Source of the DNA: Oscillospiraceae bacterium
GTDB lineage: Bacteria; Bacillota; Clostridia; UMGS1810
Direction of reading: 5' to 3'
DNA length: 41,748 nucleotides
NCBI GenBank assembly: GCA_015068975.1
Contig: SVJM01000019.1
Coordinates: 1 to 41,748 of the forward strand
The number at the start of each line of letters is the position of its first letter. Within the stretch, counting starts at the first letter, position 1. This document shows, in pieces, positions 1 to 8,575 of this stretch. The translations under genes and the position numbers were made by a program. The notes beneath the pieces were generated by a model. That model was not told where the DNA came from. It saw nothing but the letters and a program-made list of their open reading frames with translations, and did no database searches.

Positions 1-113
1 CCGTCTTGGCTGCGATAGTCCTTCACACCGCTTTCGGTAGATACACCTGCACCGCCGAAGAAAACAATGTTATTGCACTCTTTTATCATTTCTGCAAATC
101 TATCTATCATCAT
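1..113 (-). CDS. Sirtuin (Sir2/CobB-type) NAD-dependent protein deacylase, N-terminal fragment
   Basis: The minus strand reads MMIDRFAEMIKECNNIVFFG and continues GAGVSTESGVKDYRSQD before the window edge. The GAGVSTESG(I/V)xD(Y/F)RS block is the signature NAD-binding motif at the start of Sir2 deacylases, which remove acyl groups from protein lysines using NAD+. Only about 37 residues are present and the rest lies beyond base 1. The start is one of two adjacent ATGs at 113 and 110, behind a purine-rich GCGAGG stretch. It is the last visible gene of the minus-strand MATE/CoA-disulfide reductase/PAS/MGMT operon, 19 bp after the MGMT stop. The family call is secure from this motif alone; the substrate is unknown. 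Confidence 0.88.
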   Translation of the reverse strand, partial: MMIDRFAEMIKECNNIVFFGGAGVSTESGVKDYRSQD

Positions 114-132
114 TTTTTGCCTCGCTTTTTAA

Positions 133-432
133 TCAAATACTATATTTCTCCAAATCTATCCTGCCGTCTGTTTCAAAAACGATGCCTTCTGATTCGAGCA
201 GTTGTCTTTGAACTCCTTCGCCACCAAACGCAAAACCAGGTGCAACCCTGCCCTCACGGTTTACTACTCTGTGGCATGGAATGATACCCGGCTCAGGGTT
301 TACATGCAGAGCATATCCTACAACCCTTGCCCATCGAGGATTTCCTGCTAAAAGTGCCACCTGACCATAGGTTGCAACTTTGCCTTTGGGGATGCTTTTC
401 ACAACTTCATATATCTTTTCAAATGTGTTCAT
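133..432 (-). CDS. MGMT-family O6-alkylguanine alkyltransferase-like protein (single domain)
   Basis: This 99-residue protein matches only the C-terminal DNA-binding/active-site domain of Ogt/MGMT proteins. It has the winged-helix ATYGQVA segment (about residues 20-26), the arginine-finger region RWARVVG (33-39) and the active-site motif IPCHRVV with Cys53. Because Cys is present where alkyltransferase-like (ATL) proteins have Trp, it could transfer alkyl groups from guanine to itself, a suicide repair reaction. The N-terminal domain of full-length Ada/Ogt is absent, as in many short bacterial homologues. An AGGTGAG ribosome binding site sits just before the ATG, 8 bp after the stop of the split PAS gene. 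The family call is firm; activity is inferred. Confidence 0.9.
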   Translation of the reverse strand: MNTFEKIYEVVKSIPKGKVATYGQVALLAGNPRWARVVGYALHVNPEPGIIPCHRVVNREGRVAPGFAFGGEGVQRQLLESEGIVFETDGRIDLEKYSI

Positions 433-440
433 AGACTCAC

Positions 441-1073
441 CTACTTAAAATTATACAGTTTGTCCGTTTCTCTGTTTCTGTATTCGTGCTTTTCGTAATA
501 GCCGATTAAAGTTCCTTCATCATCACGAAGTGCCACCATATACACATCCTTGTTTTCATCGTCATTGCGATAGGTATATATGATGTTATTATCCTTACTT
601 TCGTAGCCGTCGGAGTGTCGAACTCCATACGCCTTAAACTTGTTAAATTTTAATCTTTTTAATTTGTCGTCCTCGAAAGGCGACAGCATTCCTTCGTCCT
701 CCGCATCAAAAATCTTAGAAATTTTCCTACGTTTAAGGTCGAAGAGTTTCAAAACAAGAAATTTTCATTAAGATAAAGAAATTACAAGAATAATACTTTC
801 GTATATTAGCAGGAATTTCTGCAATATTAAGGGAAATTTCTGTTTTCAAACCGTATTGAGTTCGATACTCCGACGGCTAAACCAGGCAACCACCTTGTCA
901 ATCATTTCATTAGCGGATGTAGGGTGGCAGTCTTTAATGCTTCTGCCTGTCAAATCCTTGTGATAACGTTCTATTGCTGAGGGATTCATATATACAATAA
1001 TATCGTCTATATCGCAAACAACTACAGGGGCAAGATCTTGGTCTAATACACTTTTTAATAATTTATTTAACAC
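441..1073 (-). pseudogene. Small PAS-domain protein, split by an inverted-repeat insertion
   Basis: Two fragments read as one PAS-fold protein. The N-terminal part (1073 down to about 879) begins MLNKLLKSVLDQDLAPVVVC and includes the PAS-like stretch YMNPSAIERYH, ending DKVVAWF. The C-terminal part (about 602 down to 441) begins ESKDNNIIYTYRN and carries VYMVALRDDEGTLIGYYEK. Small Clostridial PAS proteins that I recall join these two halves directly at the AWF...NNIIYTY point. Between them lie 276 bases bounded by a 28-bp inverted repeat. The insertion adds a stop (846-848), and the C-terminal piece remains open only from a TTG at 752 with no convincing ribosome binding site. Both halves are in the same frame. 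The gene starts directly after the CoA-disulfide reductase stop. The ligand or partner is unknown. Two separate small genes are possible but less likely. Confidence 0.72.
604..879. mobile_element. MITE-like inverted-repeat element inserted in the PAS gene
   Basis: Bases 604-631 and 852-879 are inverted repeats of 28 bp with two mismatches, each beginning TAGCCGTCGGAGT from the outside. The outermost TA at each end may be a target duplication. The ~220 bp between them hold no transposase-sized gene. A short palindromic element with long terminal repeats interrupting an otherwise continuous protein is what a non-autonomous miniature transposon looks like. Removing one TA plus the inside leaves 2 bases between the flanking codons, so the exact excision product is uncertain. 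No related transposase is visible in the window. Confidence 0.7.
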
Positions 1074-2750
1074 TTATTTCTCCATTCCGCAGTCATATGC
1101 ATTTTTTGATACAACCTCATCATAGTACATCGTGCCATAAAGTCTGTATCCGCCTGCAAAATTGTAGGCATCAAACCCATTTTGCATAAGTATTCTTGTA
1201 GCAAGATAGCTTCTAAGTCCGCTCTGGCACATTACATATACTGGTTTTGATTTATCCAGTTCTGCAAGTCTTTCCCTAAGTTCATCAACGGGGATATTGA
1301 TAAAGCCTTCTGCATGACCACGCATATATTCATAAACAGTTCTTGTATCTAAAAGCGTGATATCGTCTCTTTTTTGAAGTGAAGGAATATCCTCATAATA
1401 GAACTGCCCTACAATACCATTTTTCATATTTTCAATGATAAAGCCTGCCATATTCACAGGGTCTTTTGCCGAAGAATACGGCGGAGCATAGGAAAGCTCA
1501 AGGTCTTTTAGCTTGTCCGCTGTAAGTCCTGCAAAAATTGCAGTAGCAATTACATCAATTCTTTTTTCAACACCCTCATAACCTATTGCTTGTGCACCTA
1601 GGATTTTATATGTTTCCTTTTCAAATATAACCTTTAAGGTCATAGATGTTGCACCCGGGTAGTATCCTGCATGAGAAAGGGGGGATAGAATAACTTTTTC
1701 GTAAGGGATATTGCTTAATTTAAGCTGTGTTTCAGTCATTCCTGTTGATGCTACTGTCATATCAAATAATTTAATAACCGATGCGCCTTGCGTGCCTTTA
1801 TAAGTGCTGTTAATTCCGCAAATGTTGTCTGCCGCAATTCGCCCCTCTTTATTGGCAGGGCCTGCTAAAGTTATAACTGCCTTATTTTTCGAAATAAAGT
1901 TTATAACCTCTACCGCATCACCCACTGCATAAATATCCTCATCCGAGGTTTGCATATTGTCTGAAACTGCAATTGCACCCTTTACGCCCAGGTCAAGACC
2001 TGCATCCTTTGCAAGGGCATTTTCAGGCGAAACACCAACAGATACAATGACCATATCATAGGGTATCTCCTGACAATCGGTAATGACAATGTTCTTCTCA
2101 ATACTTTTTACATTGGCATTTAAAAGAATATTGATGCCCTTTGTCCTTAAATTTGTGTGAACAAATGATGCAATGTCACTATCTACTGTGTTTAAAAGGT
2201 GGTCGCCTTTTTGGATGACAGTAACATCTATTCCACGATTTTTGAGATTTTCAGCCATCTCAAGCCCTATAAATCCACCGCCGATTATAACTGCTGTCTT
2301 AATTGGAGTGTTGTCTGTAAACTCACGGATTTTAAGTGTATCTTCCACTGTGCGCAGTGTGAAAATGTTACTGCAATCACCAATGCAAAAATCAGGCATA
2401 ACAGGCTTTGCACCGGGAGATAAAATGAGTTTTTCATAGCTTTCTTCAAACACTTTTCCGTTTATTTTATCCAAAACCGTAACAGTTTTTTTATCACGGT
2501 TTATTTTAGTTACCTCATGGAGAGTTTTTGCATCAATTTTAAATCTGGACCAAAACCCTTGGGGAGTCTGCAAAAATAAATCTTCTTTGTCAGAGATTTC
2601 TCCACCGATATAGTAAGGGAGTCCGCAGTTTGCGTAAGAAACATATCCGCTTCGCTCAAAAATGATTATCTCTGCATTTTCATCAAGTCTTCTGATTCTT
2701 GCTGCAGCCGTAGCGCCGCCTGCAACTCCTCCAACAATAACAACCTTCAT
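1074..2750 (-). CDS. CoA-disulfide reductase-type FAD/NAD(P)H oxidoreductase with C-terminal rhodanese domain
   Basis: This 558-aa protein is a pyridine-nucleotide disulfide oxidoreductase. It has an N-terminal FAD-binding VIVGGVAGGATAAARIRRL, the single redox cysteine Cys42 in YANCGLPYY (typical of CoA-disulfide reductase and NADH oxidase/Npsr enzymes), an NAD-binding AVIIGGGFIGLEMAENL near residue 160, and the second FAD motif IYAVGDA near 273. From about residue 455 a rhodanese domain follows, with catalytic Cys in VMCQSGLRSYL. Enzymes of this architecture reduce CoA disulfides, per- or polysulfides with NAD(P)H, with the rhodanese Cys handling sulfane sulfur. It is translated right after the MATE gene and directly before the PAS gene. 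Length and domain order match the family. The physiological substrate cannot be read from sequence. Confidence 0.92.
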   Translation of the reverse strand: MKVVIVGGVAGGATAAARIRRLDENAEIIIFERSGYVSYANCGLPYYIGGEISDKEDLFLQTPQGFWSRFKIDAKTLHEVTKINRDKKTVTVLDKINGKVFEESYEKLILSPGAKPVMPDFCIGDCSNIFTLRTVEDTLKIREFTDNTPIKTAVIIGGGFIGLEMAENLKNRGIDVTVIQKGDHLLNTVDSDIASFVHTNLRTKGINILLNANVKSIEKNIVITDCQEIPYDMVIVSVGVSPENALAKDAGLDLGVKGAIAVSDNMQTSDEDIYAVGDAVEVINFISKNKAVITLAGPANKEGRIAADNICGINSTYKGTQGASVIKLFDMTVASTGMTETQLKLSNIPYEKVILSPLSHAGYYPGATSMTLKVIFEKETYKILGAQAIGYEGVEKRIDVIATAIFAGLTADKLKDLELSYAPPYSSAKDPVNMAGFIIENMKNGIVGQFYYEDIPSLQKRDDITLLDTRTVYEYMRGHAEGFINIPVDELRERLAELDKSKPVYVMCQSGLRSYLATRILMQNGFDAYNFAGGYRLYGTMYYDEVVSKNAYDCGMEK

Positions 2751-2752
2751 TT

Positions 2753-4117
2753 TTACACCTCCGTTATCTCTTTTAATGCCTTCTTAAACTGGAATGTAAA
2801 GAGTATTGCTGTAAATGTAACTGCGATAATATCTGCAACAGGCTCTGCCATATAGACCGCCTGTGTTTTGTCTGCTAAAAGATTTGGCATAATGTAAATA
2901 AGCGGAAGGAGCAATACGAATTTACGCACAACTGCAACCACAATAGAGTTTGTCGCCTTACCAAGGGAAGTAAATGTCATCTGGCAGGCAATCTGTATGC
3001 CAAAGAGTCCAAGTCCGCCAAGATAAATTCTTAGCATCGGAGCTGCAAATTGTGCAAGTGATACATCCGATGTAAATATCTTAACAAACATCTGTGGCTC
3101 TACCATAACCGCCGTCCAGAGCGCTATGGAATATGTTAAACAAGTTATTAAAAGCAGACGGAAGGTTTTCTTAACTCTGTTTGCCCTTTTAGCACCAAAG
3201 TTGTAGCTTGTAATAGGCTGAGCACCTTGTGCAATTCCCTGAAGGGGAAGCATTGCAAACTGCATAACGCTTGTCATAATTGTCATGGCACCCACCGCAA
3301 TATCTCCGCCATATTTAAGCAGCGAAGAATTAAAGCAAACAGAAATAACACTCTCGCTTGACTGCATAACAAATGCCGCTGTTCCAAGAGCGATGCAAGG
3401 TAAGATTATGTCTGCTCTGAGTTTCAGATTTTCTTTCTTTATTTTAAGCTGTGTCTTTTTTCCGCAAAGGAAAGATATAATCCATACACAGGAAAGCATC
3501 TGCGAAATGATAGTTGCAAGTGCTGCGCCTTTTACACCCATTTGGAAGCCAAAAATAAATATTGGATCAAGTATAATATTGCACACCGCACCTATAATCA
3601 CCGAAACCATTGATACAATGGTAAAGCCCTGAGCTGTAATAAATGTATTCATACCCAAGGTCATCTGCACAAACAGAGTACCAATTGCATATATGTTCAT
3701 ATAGTCGGTTGCATAGCCGATTGTGTTTTCGCTTGCACCAAAGACAAGGAGCAGTTCTTTGTTCCATATAAGCAAAACTACGGTCAGGATAACCGATACA
3801 ACAATCTGCAGACTAAAGCAGTTGCCAAGTGTTTTTTCGGCTGAAGTCTGATCCTTTTCGCCCATAAAAATAGACGCTCTCGGTGCTCCGCCTGAGCTTA
3901 CCAATGCTGCAAAGGCTGCAACAAGCATAATAAGGGGCATACACACACCAACACCTGTAAGCGCCATACTTCCGTCTTCCGGCATATGACCTATGTATAT
4001 ACGATCAACTATATTGTAAAGCATATTGATAAGCTGTGCCACAACCGTCGGAATTGACAGCCTGAACAAAAGCTTACCGATAGGCTCTGTTATCAAAAAT
4101 TCTTTTTTGTCATCCAC
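2753..4117 (-). CDS. MATE family multidrug/cation antiporter
   Basis: This 454-aa polytopic membrane protein has about 12 hydrophobic segments. Its N-terminus, IGKLLFRLSIPTVVAQLINM followed by LYNIVDRIYIGHMP, is the conserved start of MATE exporters, and the internal repeat restarts around residue 230-260. MATE proteins expel drugs or metabolites in exchange for Na+ or H+. Length is typical. It is the first gene of a minus-strand operon; the CoA-disulfide reductase starts 2 bp past its stop. The substrate is unknown; neighbouring thiol/redox and alkyl-repair genes hint at a detoxification role, which is inference. Confidence 0.93.
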   Translation of the reverse strand: MDDKKEFLITEPIGKLLFRLSIPTVVAQLINMLYNIVDRIYIGHMPEDGSMALTGVGVCMPLIMLVAAFAALVSSGGAPRASIFMGEKDQTSAEKTLGNCFSLQIVVSVILTVVLLIWNKELLLVFGASENTIGYATDYMNIYAIGTLFVQMTLGMNTFITAQGFTIVSMVSVIIGAVCNIILDPIFIFGFQMGVKGAALATIISQMLSCVWIISFLCGKKTQLKIKKENLKLRADIILPCIALGTAAFVMQSSESVISVCFNSSLLKYGGDIAVGAMTIMTSVMQFAMLPLQGIAQGAQPITSYNFGAKRANRVKKTFRLLLITCLTYSIALWTAVMVEPQMFVKIFTSDVSLAQFAAPMLRIYLGGLGLFGIQIACQMTFTSLGKATNSIVVAVVRKFVLLLPLIYIMPNLLADKTQAVYMAEPVADIIAVTFTAILFTFQFKKALKEITEV

Positions 4118-4143
4118 TAAAAAGCACCTTATTTCGTATATAA

Positions 4144-4172
4144 TTTATACATTTTCTCACAAACCCAATAAA
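4144..4172 (-). promoter_or_regulatory. Possible sigma-A promoter of the MATE operon
   Basis: On the minus strand TTTATT (4172-4167) and TATAAA (4149-4144) are 17 bp apart, just upstream of the MATE start. The -35 is a poor match, so this is a candidate only. Confidence 0.35.
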
Positions 4173-4178
4173 GTCCGT

Positions 4179-4646
4179 TTACTTCACAAGCTTCAGCACC
4201 GGCTCCGGCACAAACTTTGATACATCCTTGTCAAAGCTTATAAGCTCCTTGACCATAGATGAGGAAAGAGCAATGTTATCTGCCCTGAAATAAACATATT
4301 CCAGTTTTGGATCAATAAGCTTGTTTACTTCTGCGATGTTTTCTTCATAATTGTAGTCCATATTGTTTCTTAAGCCACGAATCATATATCCTACTTTATT
4401 TTGTCTGGTATATTCTGCCACAAGACCTTCATAAACAATCACTTTGCAATTGGTGATGTTGCTCTCTTTGAGAGTCATCTCAATAGCTTTTTTCATCTTA
4501 TCACTGTCATATGTTCTCTTTTTATTTGCATTGATACCTATTATAATATGAACCTCATCAAAAACCTTCGCACCCTTCTTTACCATATCCAGATGCCCAT
4601 TTGTAAATGGATCAAATGATCCCGGATAAATAGCAATATTACTCAT
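4179..4646 (-). CDS. coaD: Pantetheine-phosphate adenylyltransferase
   Basis: CoaD transfers AMP from ATP to 4'-phosphopantetheine, giving dephospho-CoA, the penultimate step of CoA synthesis. The 155-aa length is standard. The N-terminal nucleotidyltransferase motif YPGSFDPFTNGHLDMV contains the (T/H)xGH signature, MIRGLRN is the conserved RGLR phosphate-binding motif, and FRADNIALSSSMVKEL corresponds to the C-terminal SSS(x)V(K/R)E motif. The ATG follows a GGGAGG ribosome binding site. It lies 65 bp after licD with no convincing terminator between, so it may be read from the polysaccharide operon as well as from its own signal. In many Firmicutes coaD sits beside rsmD; here it does not. Confidence 0.96.
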   Translation of the reverse strand: MSNIAIYPGSFDPFTNGHLDMVKKGAKVFDEVHIIIGINANKKRTYDSDKMKKAIEMTLKESNITNCKVIVYEGLVAEYTRQNKVGYMIRGLRNNMDYNYEENIAEVNKLIDPKLEYVYFRADNIALSSSMVKELISFDKDVSKFVPEPVLKLVK

Positions 4647-4711
4647 TTTTTATGCCTCCCGACTATTATTGATAAGTTTTCTTATTTAACATACACTATT
4701 ATGATACCTGA

Positions 4712-5503
4712 TCATATCTTCCATTCTATATCCCCAAGGGTAAGGTCGTGTCCTTTCCTTAATTCCTCAGGTAAATCTGCCATATAATCTCCATAGTTGA
4801 TAGTCAGGTATTCGTGATACCCTTTCGGAGCAGGGAACATTTCATCCTCAAACAAAAGCGATTCTTCGCCTCCGAAAATAAGGCTTCTCTTTACCACCTT
4901 CGCACCCTTACAGCTTGTCATAACATATTCTGTATTATCAGAATGAAGGCTAAGAAGATATATAATGAATTTAAAAAATAAATGTCTTATGCAAATTGGT
5001 ATCTTCTCAAGTAATCGTACAAAGAGACCATGTCCCTCTTCGAACTTGGTAAACTCCGCCACAAGAAGCTTAGCTGCAATTTTATAAAGTATGTACTCTA
5101 TTTTTCTCACAAATCCGATATTGCTTAAAGAATATACCGGAAAAAGATCTATACATATTCCCCAGTTAATTGGAAGCTCCTTATACCTTTTGGGTCTTGA
5201 TAGAGTCTCGGTATTTCGGATTTTGCTCCATGCAACAGGAAAATGTCTTTCTATAAAGCAATTGGTGATTTTGTACTTTTTGTCAGCTTCCGATTCAAAT
5301 ACCCCGATAAGCTTCTTAAGCTCCTTGTATGGAATAAGAAGGTCTATATCATCATCCCAGGGGATGAACTTTTTGTATTTGACAGCGCCGAGAAGTGTCC
5401 CCTGACCCAAAACATATCTGATGTTATGCTTTTTTGCCACGCGGTCAAGCTCTTTTAAAATTTCGTACTGAGTAAGCTGTACCTGTCTTAATAAATCACT
5501 CAT
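4712..5503 (-). CDS. LicD family phospho-sugar-modifying transferase
   Basis: This 263-aa protein has the LicD signature: GQGTLLGAVKYKKFIPWDDD near residues 34-53, where the paired Asp residues form the nucleotidyltransferase-like metal site. LicD proteins transfer phosphocholine or related phospho-groups from a CDP donor to cell-surface glycans. It is the last gene of the polysaccharide operon, 10 bp after the flippase, behind a GAGGTAG ribosome binding site. That placement fits decoration of the exported glycan. No choline activation genes (licA/licC) are visible here, so the transferred group is uncertain and could be another phospho-ligand. Confidence 0.88.
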   Translation of the reverse strand: MSDLLRQVQLTQYEILKELDRVAKKHNIRYVLGQGTLLGAVKYKKFIPWDDDIDLLIPYKELKKLIGVFESEADKKYKITNCFIERHFPVAWSKIRNTETLSRPKRYKELPINWGICIDLFPVYSLSNIGFVRKIEYILYKIAAKLLVAEFTKFEEGHGLFVRLLEKIPICIRHLFFKFIIYLLSLHSDNTEYVMTSCKGAKVVKRSLIFGGEESLLFEDEMFPAPKGYHEYLTINYGDYMADLPEELRKGHDLTLGDIEWKI

Positions 5504-5513
5504 ATTGTCTACC

Positions 5514-7019
5514 TCATTTTTTTAAAAATCGTCCGATAAGTGCCTTAAATACTCTTGTCTTAGAATAAAGTACAAAAATCATTACAGCAAATATCCCCAC
5601 AGCACAAAGCCCCGAAAGGATAAGTCCGGCAAAACCGTTAATTGTTATAATACTGCTTACATAATAAGAAAGCATACATCCCACAAAAGCTGTAAGAATA
5701 TAGCCTATAAAGTCACGTGTATATTTTCCGGCTGAAGCATCAAGAGTATATTTATGTACTGCCATTATTTCCCACCATATGCAAACAGTTACCATAGATA
5801 CAGTAGTGCCGAAGAGCACCCCGTAAATGCCCAGTTTGAATACAACAAGGAAAAGGAATGAAACCACCAGATTGACTACCACTTCTCCCACTGCTTTCAT
5901 TCTCATTTTGTTAAACAGTCCAGCGGCTTCGATTACCACCACATTTGGCTGTCTCATACCCATAAGGAAGAAATTGAGAATAACTACAAATGTGACCAGT
6001 GGCGAAAGAACCCAGTCTGTCCCTGCCCACAATTCGATAAACCTCTCAAGGCAGGCAGAAAATCCTATTGAAATGAAGAAATAAAATATAAATGTTGCAA
6101 ATACAAATTCCTCATATACCTTGTATTTTAATTGTTTATCTTCCTGTACCATAAGATTACCAACACTTCCGATGACAGATCTCATAACATTGTATACCAC
6201 TCGTGATACAATACTTACTACCATTGAGTAGTTACTGTAGATACCCATAAGAGAAAGCTTTGCATATGATATCATAAGGTTGTCTGTTCCTGTTACAAGC
6301 TTTGCCCCCACCTTCTGATACATAAGGGACACTATGCTGTTTTTAAGTCCTGCCTTATCTTCTTTTGTAAGCTTTTCGCTTTTGTACTGTCTGATAAAAG
6401 GATATTTCTTGTCACACACATAGGATATAACCATATTTGTCAATACAGAGCATACAATGTTTATCACAATATATCCGATATAGCTTTTGTAAAATAAAAG
6501 TGCTACAATCTGGAGTATGTATTTTATAACAGCAAATATGTCCTCACTGAGGCTGTTTATATAGCTTTGCTGATAGGCATTTATAAGAGTTCTTTTGTAA
6601 GCGAAAAAGTAGCTTAATACTGTATTTATTAAAAACAGTATATAAATTAAAGTAATTCCGTCTATATCTGCCGCTTCCTTTGTAAAAAACTTCATAAAAG
6701 GAATAAGCATAGGACCTACAACCAATGTAAGGATACCGATAGCATGATAGGTCTTCCTATAAAATGCCATAAGTGCACCAATTTTTGGTCTGTCATCATC
6801 GTCTATAGGCTTATACAGAGCAAATGCTACAGATGTACCTATCCCAAGTTCTGTCATAGATAGAATCATAAGCATACTTTCCATAACAGAATTCACACCA
6901 AGATAATCCTGACCTAAATTGTGAATAAACACCCATCTTACCACAAAACCCAGAAGTATGGTTATTATCTGCCCCAAAAAAGCAAACACACTGTTTCTCA
7001 AAGAATTAAAAAATCTCAT
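5514..7019 (-). CDS. Oligosaccharide flippase (Wzx/RfbX-like, MOP superfamily)
   Basis: This 501-aa protein has roughly 12-14 hydrophobic segments. It begins SLRNSVFAFLGQIITILLGF and continues with YLGVNSVMESMLMILSMTEL, the (G,N)xx(G)(L,V) opening typical of Wzx-like flippases. These proteins move undecaprenyl-pyrophosphate-linked repeat units across the membrane for polymerisation by Wzy. It sits between the HD-GYP-like gene and licD in the operon, with an AAGGTGAAG ribosome binding site before the ATG. Length and topology fit the family. Confidence 0.9.
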   Translation of the reverse strand: MRFFNSLRNSVFAFLGQIITILLGFVVRWVFIHNLGQDYLGVNSVMESMLMILSMTELGIGTSVAFALYKPIDDDDRPKIGALMAFYRKTYHAIGILTLVVGPMLIPFMKFFTKEAADIDGITLIYILFLINTVLSYFFAYKRTLINAYQQSYINSLSEDIFAVIKYILQIVALLFYKSYIGYIVINIVCSVLTNMVISYVCDKKYPFIRQYKSEKLTKEDKAGLKNSIVSLMYQKVGAKLVTGTDNLMISYAKLSLMGIYSNYSMVVSIVSRVVYNVMRSVIGSVGNLMVQEDKQLKYKVYEEFVFATFIFYFFISIGFSACLERFIELWAGTDWVLSPLVTFVVILNFFLMGMRQPNVVVIEAAGLFNKMRMKAVGEVVVNLVVSFLFLVVFKLGIYGVLFGTTVSMVTVCIWWEIMAVHKYTLDASAGKYTRDFIGYILTAFVGCMLSYYVSSIITINGFAGLILSGLCAVGIFAVMIFVLYSKTRVFKALIGRFLKK

Positions 7020-7034
7020 TTCTTCACCTTATAA

Positions 7035-7607
7035 TCATTCTGTAACTAATTTAAGATACCCTATAATATGATCACTAAAGTATCCGCATTTGCCATCTGT
7101 TATTAATTCCATTGCTTCATCTCTGCTCATCCCGGCGCGGTATATGCGATCACTGGTCAATGCATCATAAGCATCGCAAATGGCAACAATCTGCACATAC
7201 AAAGGAATGTCCTTTTTTTGTTCATATCCTTTGCCGTCTTCTCTTTCGTGATGATAAAGACATATGTTCTTTATAATCTCATATTCTTCTTCAAACAGCA
7301 CATCCTCCACCGCCTCAAAGCCAAGTCTTGTGTGCTCAGTCATTTCATCCTTTTCTTCATCAGTAAGAAAGCTATCTTTTGTAAGTATATAGTTTTTTAC
7401 GTACAATTTGCCTATATCATGAAGAATAGCACCCTTACATATAAACTCAATTTCCTGTTGGGAGTACGATGTGTCCCCTGATGCATTCATACATTTAAGC
7501 ATTTTGTAAACGTAGGATTTCACATGAATTGAATGATAAAACGTTTCTGCATTGGTGACTTTTAATTCGTCGATTATCTCCTGCAGCTTATCCTGCATTA
7601 CTATCAT
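7035..7607 (-). CDS. HD-GYP-like phosphohydrolase (GYE variant), stand-alone
   Basis: I place the start at the ATG at 7607, which overlaps the preceding glycosyltransferase stop as ATGA and follows a GGAGGGGGC ribosome binding site; an upstream in-frame start would overlap that gene by 64 bases. The 190-aa product has an HD metal site (His63-Asp64 in LHDIGK), EHTRLGF (His92), YHHEREDGKGYE (119-129) and CDAYDALTSDRIYR (Asp145). These are the HD-GYP metal ligands and the DGxGY core, with Glu129 replacing Pro. HD-GYP enzymes hydrolyse c-di-GMP or other cyclic dinucleotides. No receiver or sensor domain is attached. Its place inside the polysaccharide operon, together with the EAL-fused co-polymerase, suggests nucleotide control of the pathway (inference). 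A generic HD phosphohydrolase remains possible. Confidence 0.82.
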   Translation of the reverse strand: MIVMQDKLQEIIDELKVTNAETFYHSIHVKSYVYKMLKCMNASGDTSYSQQEIEFICKGAILHDIGKLYVKNYILTKDSFLTDEEKDEMTEHTRLGFEAVEDVLFEEEYEIIKNICLYHHEREDGKGYEQKKDIPLYVQIVAICDAYDALTSDRIYRAGMSRDEAMELITDGKCGYFSDHIIGYLKLVTE

Positions 7608-8548
7608 GCCTGCCCCCTCCATCTCATAATAAATATTTTCTTCACTAAGCTTACCGGCATAAAGCATAATGCTCCGTTAATAATAACATCTTTTTTTGAC
7701 AACTGCTTTTTGTCCAGTGCTTTGTATACGTTCATTGCTTCTTTTCTTCTGCCGTCTATAAGATAATGGCGGAATCTTCTCATAGAAAACCACTCCATCA
7801 CCTTGCGGATATTTTCTCTTTTTTTACAAGGGATGCTTTCGTCCCTGTAGATATCCTCTACCCCGTCAAAAAATCCCCAGTCGGGATCAAAGGATATATC
7901 CTTTGTAGCTGTAGAGTATTCCTTTTTGTATGTGGCGGTTGCCTTATTTGAAAGAACCACCGGATAGTATGCTGCAATCCTTAAGGAAAGCTCAAGGTCT
8001 TCTCCTATTTTGCAGCCAACGGGAAATCCTCCCGCCTTGTCAAATGCCTCTCTTGTCACACATGTGGTAATAACAGTAAACATCTTTGCTGATTTATCCT
8101 TGTGATACTCTTCGAAAAAGTCTTCAAGGTATACATCATCTTCCCTGTCTTTGAAGAAATTACACTCATCTATTATTTCACCATTTACAAGCTCACATCT
8201 TGTAAATGTACCATAAAAACCTGCATGGGGGTATTTTTCTATAAGATCTTTCATTACTTTAAGGTGATCCGGATGCCATATATCATCTGCATCGAGGAAG
8301 GTAACATACTCGCCCTTGCTTTCATATACACCTGTATTTCTTGCAACAGAAACACCTTCATTTATCTTGGATATGATTTTGATTTTTTCATTGTCACGGT
8401 ATTTCTCAAGGACACTGAGCGTATTGTCTTTGGAGCCGTCATTTACTATTATAAGCTCCCAGTGGGATTCCGTCTGATTAAAAACACTCTCTATAGCCTT
8501 GTCTATAAACTTTTCTCCGTTGTATACCGGTATAATAACAGAAAACAT
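7604..8548 (-). CDS. Family 2 glycosyltransferase (GT-A)
   Basis: The start chosen is the ATG at 8548, six bases after an AGAGGTG ribosome binding site; two in-frame ATGs upstream are too close to that site. The 314-aa product begins MFSVIIPVYNGEKFIDKAIE, followed by LIIVNDGSKDNT and TFLDADDIWHPDH, the nucleotide-sugar binding and DxD-type metal motifs of GT2 enzymes. EDLELSLRIAAYY supplies the ED catalytic-base motif. It would add a sugar to the lipid-linked repeat unit at the inner face of the membrane. Its stop overlaps the HD-GYP-like start by 4 bp. Donor and acceptor are unknown. Confidence 0.92.
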   Translation of the reverse strand: MFSVIIPVYNGEKFIDKAIESVFNQTESHWELIIVNDGSKDNTLSVLEKYRDNEKIKIISKINEGVSVARNTGVYESKGEYVTFLDADDIWHPDHLKVMKDLIEKYPHAGFYGTFTRCELVNGEIIDECNFFKDREDDVYLEDFFEEYHKDKSAKMFTVITTCVTREAFDKAGGFPVGCKIGEDLELSLRIAAYYPVVLSNKATATYKKEYSTATKDISFDPDWGFFDGVEDIYRDESIPCKKRENIRKVMEWFSMRRFRHYLIDGRRKEAMNVYKALDKKQLSKKDVIINGALCFMPVSLVKKIFIMRWRGQA

Positions 8549-8575
8549 AGCCATCACCTCTTTTTTCACAATAGA

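Noticed and set aside
7608-7667. Longer N-terminus for the HD-GYP-like protein
   Set aside because: It would overlap the upstream gene by 64 bases; the GGAGGGGGC site and ATGA overlap point to 7607.
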